The notes below the pieces were generated by a model, which saw only the letters and a program-made list of their open reading frames with translations, did no database searches and was not told the origin of the DNA. A program made the position numbers and the translations under genes. Shown piece after piece: positions 45,513 through 51,944 of a DNA stretch of 51,944 bases. The number at the start of each line of letters is the position of its first letter. The first letter of the stretch is position 1. This DNA is from Guyanagaster necrorhizus. Its lineage: Eukaryota > Basidiomycota > Agaricomycetes > Agaricales > Physalacriaceae. The DNA is taken from NCBI RefSeq assembly GCF_019112545.1, contig NW_025064909.1, positions 206,321-258,264 on the forward strand. Reading direction: 5' to 3'.

Positions 45513-46480
45513 GATATGCTGGACAACTGTACCAGGTGGAAAGTTGGATATATATATATATATTTTCTACCAGGTTAGTTGCCCTATGCCACAGTAAGAG
45601 ATAATAAGCAAGTAATTACCTGGCAAAGGACCAACTCCCTCAAAGGGCATCATCTCAGTATCCAGTGGGAACTGGAGTACTAGCAGGCCTTGAAATTTAG
45701 CAGGGGAGGTTCCCAGATCCAGAGGACTTGTATGATCAGTATGCCAGTAAGGGCTGGGCAGAGTCTGATCATCTGATTGGGCTAGCTGTGAATGAGCTCA
45801 TAACTGCCTAACAACTGCATATAAGCACATACTTGCTAGACTGCACAAATGAGCTCATATCTGTCAGGAGATGGGTTTAGCCTACTGGACCAGGCCAGCA
45901 AGTCTATTAGTCAGTAGATTGGAGAGTTAGTCAGATATCAGGATTCAGAAAGTATAAATAGTGGTACAGAGATAGGGAAGGCATGTTTCTGACCTCTCCC
46001 AAAAACACCACCAAGTGAACAGTAAGGGTTGTGTTGAGAGCTTCAAGTCATAGACTCAACTTGAATAGTATTGTGATGACCAGGTCACTTTGTTTTGTGT
46101 AAGAACCCCAGAAAGCAACTGAAAGTTTGTGTCAGACAGTCAGAATACACTGAGACAGTTCAGAACAGCTAGTATTTGTATATAAGTTGCAACCAGATGC
46201 ATCATATCAGTCTGGAAACTGCATCAGGCAGACCATCTGAGATAGATTTTGATGTGTTCAGTGACACAGACAACTTTGTCCCAGTAAACCACAATATATA
46301 TCTTTGAATTACATTCTATTGCACCCTATCAACATTACATTCTCTATATACTGAGAATCTAGGTGTTACCATTCCTCTCTCAAACCACATTGTGACTTGA
46401 TATTAGTGATTTGGTGGTGTGCATCTTGCACATTGTTGATTCATTTGGTGCCACTTCTCAGCATTTCATCACTACTGTCT
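45513..46480. mobile_element. About 970-bp insertion specific to the right arm, LTR-like
   Basis: Found by comparing the arms: left-arm sequence around 19870-19900 is continuous, whereas here it is split. The insert has a promoter-like TATAAATAGTGG (about 45954), a CAACA-type end (about 46330) and a TTGGTGCCACTTC stretch (about 46445) that could be a decayed primer-binding site. No coding sequence and no CpG, so probably a solo LTR or a short element. Exact ends and target-site duplication not resolved. Confidence 0.45.
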
Positions 46481-47061
46481 AAAGTCTAGCAATGAGCCAG
46501 GCATGGCAGTATCACCCAATCTATGCTCTTTAGGCTTCCTGATCAGACCACTTCTATGACTATGCCTCAATCATTCCTTCAGCACAGCTTTGTCTACTGG
46601 CTACCATTGTTCAGGATCTGCACAATGTCATTTTCATGTCCTGCAGGATGACTGTCTGAATAGCAAGTGTAGAAGGTTTTGTTGGAGTTTAAATGCTGAT
46701 GGTTTGGAAGAAGGGCATATTGAACTTGAAAGGAGAGTATATTCTGACAGAGTAGGGTCAGTGAAAGTTCAGAGTTAAGTAAAGATAGATACAAAATGTC
46801 AAAGTATAAAGTAAGTGGTAAATTAATATAAATAGAATGCTATGCTAAAGCTGGTGAAGTGCTGACTGTCACAGTCAGTGACTCAGAGGTCCCATGTCAT
46901 TGACCTGACACTTTTCTGTTCTTGTTTAAATTCTCCAGGCATGGACATCAAAGTCAGCTCTTCTTTCTCATAGGGTGATGTGTCAATTGCAATTGGATAA
47001 CACAAGACAGATCCATTGATGAAACATAGCCTCAATAGTATCTACAGTGTGTGTTCAGATA

Positions 47062-47102
47062 TGGTGGAGCAGTTAACATTGCTACATATGAGTTCAAATC
47101 CC
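47062..47102 (+). repeat. tRNA-like (SINE-like) A and B boxes, right-arm copy
   Basis: Counterpart of 19421-19460: TGGTGGAGCAGTTAAC, then AGTTCAAATCCC about 15 nt further on. See the left copy. Confidence 0.35.
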
Positions 47103-47884
47103 TGTGTATATTTGGTATGGATTGATATTTTGGCTCTATTTATGAGCAAGAGAAAAATTAAACATCTATTGTAGAACTATGAGTTATGAGTACTCACCCT
47201 AAGATGCCCTTAGACTTTGACATAGCCTTGTTTGGTTTTCACTTTTGCACAGTGTCTTATAATTGGAATCTTCAGTGATAGAGAAAAAGCACACCAATAA
47301 TGAGCCATCTCACTATCTGAGAAAATAGTAGATTGATGGATATTAGACTGTGTACAAGCACAAGATGAGAAACTTGTTCCTGAATCCTGATGCTTGCTCC
47401 CAACAGTTCTTCACTATCATCCACTTTCTCAGAGTTCTCACTTGTATAATGCTAATAAAAATAAGGTGAATAACTGGTCTTGTGGTGAAAAGGATAGGTT
47501 GTACATTGTATTATATGATGAAGCTGACTGCTATATGGAATCTATGAGATGGGAAACTAATGCTGAAGATGAAAGGATATGAGAAATCTGAAGAGTCAGT
47601 CTTCAGCACAGTCACATCATTCTTTTTCTGTGTTTTATTATGTACATATCTCTAACTAAAAGACACATAAGCACTGTTGCTCAAAATATAGTAGAGATAG
47701 CCTGAGACATACTCTGTAGAGTGAGAGTAGCAGCATATACTTATATTTAATGCTGACCATATGGAAACCTTTGTATCATAGGATATGACTCAGCAATACT
47801 TTCAACATCAACCCTCATTCTCTACTGAAGCAATATTCATAGCCAATAACTCAGTGAAGCATTAGAAGAGACTTAGTAATGCTG

Positions 47885-48300
47885 GATATGAAGAATCTGA
47901 AGATAGACAGAAAGATAAAAAGATTGGATGACAAATTTAGAGACTCCTTCAAGATCATAAAGAAAGTAGGTGATGAGACCTATAAATTATCCATTCCAAA
48001 GATGTGAAAAACCCTTCTCATCTTTAATGAGAATCTGCTTGAGCTATTCTGAACAGCAGAATTCTCTAACCAAGAGGCACTGCCACTGCCAAAGCCAGTG
48101 ATCATAGATGATAAAGATGAATATAAGATCAACATGATTCTCAATGACAAAATTTGTAACAGAAACCAGTGGTTCCTAGTCTATATCAAGAGATATAGCA
48201 ATGAGGAGAACTATTAGTACACTGAGAAGAACCTTTCACATGCTAAAAGACTCATCATTGTTAGACCCAAGCTGCATGTGATCTTAGACACATGATAAAC
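47885..48300 (+). mobile_element. Gypsy polyprotein 3' end (chromodomain), plus strand, decayed
   Basis: Translation of one plus frame gives FKIIKKVGDETYKLSIPKM, stop, LIFNENLLELF, stop, NQEALPLPKPVIIDDKDEY, KINMILNDK, NQWFLVYIKRYSNEENY and a final NLSHAKRLI. This is the usual order of the gypsy post-integrase region and chromodomain (VDGEEEYEVE..IL...LVKWKGY..EE..WEP..NL..A). At least three stops are present. Upstream integrase is missing because the right-arm repeat begins there. Opposite in orientation to the element at 48760-50685. Confidence 0.7.
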
Positions 48301-48356
48301 TGATATCACTTTGCACTTTGAGTGGAAAGACAGAGTTCACTAATGTGAATATGGAT

Positions 48357-48725
48357 TGTTATGCAATAAGGCCTTAGTGATTGGCTTGAGGATAGAGTGG
48401 TATAAATAAACTTTAGCTTGAAGCTGGGTTTTACCAGCAAGAGCAAGCCATCTTATATACTGTATATTGCTGAGCTAAATATATGACTCCCTATCATATG
48501 TTTCTAAGTCCTGGTGCCTGTTGTCCTTAGGCATTGTTACTGTATACAAAAGGTTGATTGTGCATTGTTGAAAGCTGGTCACTGCATCAGAGAACAATGA
48601 TAGATTGGCTTGTTGTGATGACTAAGCCTTTTTCATGGTTCTAAGTGTTCATTCTAGGTGCTCTAACTAAGTATGAATAGGAGTTAATACATATGAAAAA
48701 GATGAAAGCATGAAAAATCATAACA
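48357..48725 (-). mobile_element. 3' LTR of a gypsy element (369 bp)
   Basis: On minus it starts TGTTATGATT (48725) and ends GCATAACA (48357), so the LTR ends form inverted TGTTATG/CATAACA. It is preceded by a polypurine tract (AAGAAGGAGGTAA) directly upstream on minus, fixing its orientation. A TATATAAG promoter box sits inside. Homologous to the LTR edges at 1-95 and 51850-51944 but with their CpG replaced by CpA or TpG. Confidence 0.75.
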
Positions 48726-48759
48726 TTACCTCCTTCTTAAGACCATTATCCTGATGGCT

Positions 48760-50685
48760 TAATTCAGAGATAATTCATAATCCCATATGGCATCTGCTGC
48801 ATCCATTTGCTTCTCATTTACCCACTGGTTTGATTCTGGTCTATACCCTTTTCAGCTGACCAGGTAGTCAACTGTTGTTGTCATTCCTCTGCTATGTGCT
48901 TTGACTTTTTGGTATTTATGATCCAATATTTGATTGATCTCATAATGTTCTTCATTGTCAGTCAGATCAGGCAGTGGTGCAGGAGGTTGTTCCTGGTTAG
49001 GAAATGCCAGTGCTACATAGGGCAATAGCAGGGTCTCATTAAAGACATTGTGAATTTGCTAATATGTAGACAGTCAGAGACAATATGCTGAGATGCTGAC
49101 TTTCTCTTTTACTGTGAAAGGGCTGGTGCATTTGTCAGTGAGCTTCTGCTTTGGACACAGGAGATGAAGGTTGATGGTGTCCAACCAGACTTTGTCATTG
49201 ATGTTATAGGTATAGGCCAGGTGATAGTGAGCATTGTACTGTCTCTTCATTATTACTGCTGCCTTTTTGAGAGCTATCTGTGTTTCATTATGGATTTTTA
49301 TCATAGTTTGGGCAAAGTTGGTGGAGGCCAGTGTTATCATGTGAGATCATGTTGTTTGAGTGATATTTGGGTGTCACCTGTAGTTGACAAAGAAAGGGGA
49401 TTTCTCTATTGCAGAGTGAATGCAGTTATTGTGTTGAAAAGCCATCAGTGCCAACCATTTGACTGAGTCATCTTGTCAGTGATTAATAAAAAGTTGTAGG
49501 TACTTTTCAACTTCTTGGTTGACCCTTTTGGTCTGTCCATCTGTCTGAGGGTGATAGATGGTGGATGCATTGCATTTGATGTTTAGAAGTTGATAAAGAT
49601 CATCCAGGAATTTGGATACAAATTAGAGTCCATGATCTGAGATTACCACTTGAGGCATGCCATATTTGGCATAGACCTTATCATGAAGGATTTTTGCCCA
49701 TTCTTCAGATGTTAGTTCCATTGAGCAGACAATTGGGATGATCACCTTAGAGAACCAGTTGATGATAAAGAGGATTGCATCATAGCTATTGCAATTGGGA
49801 AGTCCAGTCACCATGTCTACTGAGATGTGAGTCCACAGTGACTTTGAGACTTTGTTGGGATGAAGAGAGGCAGCCCTTGCTTGGATAGTGGACTTTCCTC
49901 ATTGGCTGGTTTCACAACCTTTCACATAGCATTCAATGTCTTGTCCCATCTTTAGCCACCAGTATTCATGCAATACTAATTCCTTGGTTTTCACTATTCC
50001 TGGATGCCCTTGAGTGGTATGATTGTGGCACATGCTGATGATCTCCTCTTGTAGGGTCTGATCTCAAGGAATATAGATCTGTCTATCATACTGGATCATT
50101 CCTCCTTCCTTTGTTATTTCCTGTTTGTAGTTTAGGGATGGGGCTATATGCTGATCCCATTTGCTGTTATCTCTAGTTGTGCTCTTGATCTGCTCATATA
50201 TCTCTTCTTCTGTAGGCATTATCATGGCTCAGAAATATTCAGGCTTCAACAATGTCACTCTCTCATTGTTATTACTGCCTTGGTCATGATCAGCACATTG
50301 ACTGAGTAGATTGGCCTTCTTGTTAGCAGTTCCCACTTTGTGATGCAGTGTGTAGATGTATTGACTGAGCTCTGTCACCCATCATGCCTGGTGTCAGTTC
50401 AGTTTCTGTGGTTGTTGGAAATATCAAAGATTCTGATCATCTGTCCAGATCTTGAAGGTTTCAGTAGCACTGATAAGATAGTGTTGCCATTCCTCTAGGG
50501 TGAGCATTATGGCAAGTAGTTTCTTATCATAGATTTTGTAGTTCCTCTCAGTTACCATTAGGGCTTTAGAGAGGAAGGCAACTGGTTATCATTTTCCACC
50601 CTGTTTCTGAGAGAGGATAGCCTCTATTGCTCCTTCACTCAAGTCAGTTTCTACCCAGTGATGTGCTTGATAATGGCTAAATGAC
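48760..50685 (-). mobile_element. Ty3/gypsy pol remnant: RNase H, integrase, post-integrase region
   Basis: Minus-strand reading with many stops: RNase H (ETDLSEGAIEAILSQKQ, VAFLSKALMVTERNYKIYDK, KLLAIMLTLEEWQHYL; 50690-50400), the connection, the integrase zinc region (MCHNHTTQGHPGIVKTKEL), the integrase core (SVDMVTGLPN, FIINWFSK, KYGMPQVVISDHGL, HPQTDGQTKRVNQEVEKYL; 49850-49480) and a late YNINDKVWLDTINLHLL. Reverse transcriptase, protease and gag are absent: the element stops at about 50685 where another repeat begins. No functional frame remains and CpG are essentially gone. Confidence 0.85.
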
Positions 50686-50689
50686 TAAG

Positions 50690-51849
50690 AGAGGCAAATA
50701 AGAAATGAACTCTTAAATGCCAACACCTAACCACTCAATACACAGTCACCAAATACAGTTGAGGTCAGTTGTTTCAAGTATGATAGAAGCACTCTTGCAG
50801 TCTTAAGTAAAATCAAAGAAACAGTCAATAAAGACAGTTATTCAACTCTATCTTGCTTCCAAAGATGCAATACTCATGAGAGTAGTTTATAGCAATGTTT
50901 AAGTATAATTAGGACTTAGAATCAATGCACAATTGCACTCCAAATCAACTTAAAATATTCCAAAACCCAATGAACTCTGAAATCCAAATACTAAGTCTAT
51001 CAAGCACTTAGGCTTGATTAGCTGCACTCTTAGCTGGCTAGCAGTCCTCAAAACTGAAGAACTTGTACTCTGATGCTGAAACCCTTATAGTTTGAAACCA
51101 AAATTAATCCAAAACCCAAAATACAGTTATTATTCCAATCCAATTCTCTCTAAGTGACAAAGCAACTTAAATAAATCACTAAGTCAAAGTAGAACTCAAA
51201 ATACATTGTCCCAGGAACTAGCTACAGTGGACTAGAAGGCCTGAATGTGGGGGTGGGTCGCTTGCTTGCTATTTCCCCCTCCCTCCCATTCCCTTCTTTT
51301 ATACACCAACAACAGGTACAGAATCTATAAATAAAGCATTCAAAATAATATTTCTTCTGTTTAAAGCAGAATCATGCCATTATTCCAGAATGGGGGCACT
51401 CCTGGACTCTCCTAGGCTTGCCCAGACCTGCCTGGCCACTGCACAGCTTTATTTTAAGCCTACAGTGCCTGTGGGTACCTAACTCCTTTCTGTCTACTCA
51501 GAGTTTTAATCCTCTGAGTTATTCTTAGTAGCTTGATCAATCAGGCCTGGTCAACCAGTCCTATCCACTCTATTTCTCTCAATTCTAAGTCCATTAGATC
51601 ACCTGATACCTAGAAAATTTAGACTTAGGCATTTGAGTCAAAACTCACAGTGCTAGCCACAGATTATTGGGTCTCTCTTCTTACTGCTTCTGGATGATGC
51701 TATCTTTACTCAATACTCCACAACTGGCTATGGTATTATGCCTCTAGCTGTCTTAGAATATACTTGTCTTAGTGGCATGTAGAATTGGCCTCATTTGAGG
51801 TACCATTTCTAAGTCCAACTTGGACTTAGTATTTTCCAAGGTGTGATGC
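50690..51849 (-). repeat. Unclassified repeat with LTR-like promoter
   Basis: Interrupts the gypsy element. On minus it contains a GTATAAAAG box (about 51298) next to a G/A-rich tract, and a 200-base part (50980-51190) is shared with 16539-16700. No coding sequence is visible. Probably part of another LTR element or its solo LTR. Only a handful of CpG remain, around 51248. Confidence 0.4.
51809..51829. repeat. Perfect 10-bp palindrome with 1-nt spacer
   Basis: CTAAGTCCAA, then C, then TTGGACTTAG, about 20 bases before the start of the right-hand LTR. It could form a hairpin or be a trace of insertion. Confidence 0.5.
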
Positions 51850-51944
51850 TGTTACGATTTTCTCTTACCCCTATTTCTTTTACCCCTATTTATGCTTAGT
51901 CATAGCACAAGACCACGGGAAAAGGCTTAGTAAGCACAACTGAA
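51850..51944 (+). mobile_element. LTR edge (gypsy-type), truncated by window end
   Basis: Starts TGTTACGATT on plus and runs off the window. Inverted counterpart of 1-95. CpG retained. No polypurine tract directly upstream, so this is either a 5' LTR whose body lies outside or a solo LTR. Confidence 0.7.

Larger units (their letters stand above)
43565..47805 (-). repeat. Right arm of about 4 kb inverted duplication
   Basis: Reverse-complement match to about 18470-22372. Relative to the left arm it carries about 970 extra bases (about 45513-46480) and lacks the left arm's 240-base segment. From the inner end to about 45390 it has CpG and is highly similar; the outer part is CpG-free. The inner end lies only about 120 bases from the start codon of the NmrA-like gene. 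Confidence 0.85.

Noticed and set aside
45546..45566. TATATA run as a possible microsatellite feature
   Set aside because: Short simple repeat inside an insertion, no evidence of function.
1..51944. CRISPR arrays, operons or bacterial-type regulatory elements
   Set aside because: No regular spacer-repeat pattern; introns and gene families show a eukaryotic genome.

Overview
The window looks like nuclear DNA of a basidiomycete fungus, most likely an agaricomycete. The signs are many 47-60 nt introns, a fungal Dicer, lineage-typical F-box/LRR-like and multi-span membrane proteins, P450 genes split by short introns, and Ty3/gypsy elements with almost no CpG left in them. All gene models were spliced by eye.

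Layout. Positions 1-95 are the edge of an LTR. 771-8452 holds hypothetical or decayed genes, an LRR-like gene (5711-6939), a CpG-decayed P450 3' relic (about 7058-7225) and a frameshifted dihydrodipicolinate-synthase-family pseudogene (7399-8452). 9261-13993 is a complete Dicer-like gene. About 15.6-20.0 kb is decayed, CpG-free repeat DNA. About 18470-22372 is one arm of a roughly 4 kb inverted duplication whose other arm is about 43565-47805. 47.9-51.9 kb is nested gypsy/LTR debris, ending in an LTR edge inverted relative to the one at position 1.

The core between the arms (22373-43564) is a sesquiterpenoid-type biosynthetic gene cluster. It contains a HAD-fused class II terpene cyclase of the AstC type with an intact DLDTTS motif (22422-24016, minus), a seven-helix-like membrane protein, a short-chain dehydrogenase, an alkenal-reductase-like MDR enzyme, four complete P450s, an NmrA/isoflavone-reductase-like protein, and a second, broken copy of the cyclase that has lost the DxDTT segment. 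A plausible reading is that the cyclase makes a drimane-like bicyclic (phosphorylated) skeleton, the P450s oxidise it, and the SDR, MDR and NmrA enzymes adjust the oxidation state. The product is inferred only.

Three structures tie the window together. The inverted arms abut the two outermost cluster genes. An LRR-like gene plus convergent P450 block occurs twice in the same orientation (5711-7225 and 39230-40320). Visible C-to-T decay at CpG separates silenced repeats from live genes.
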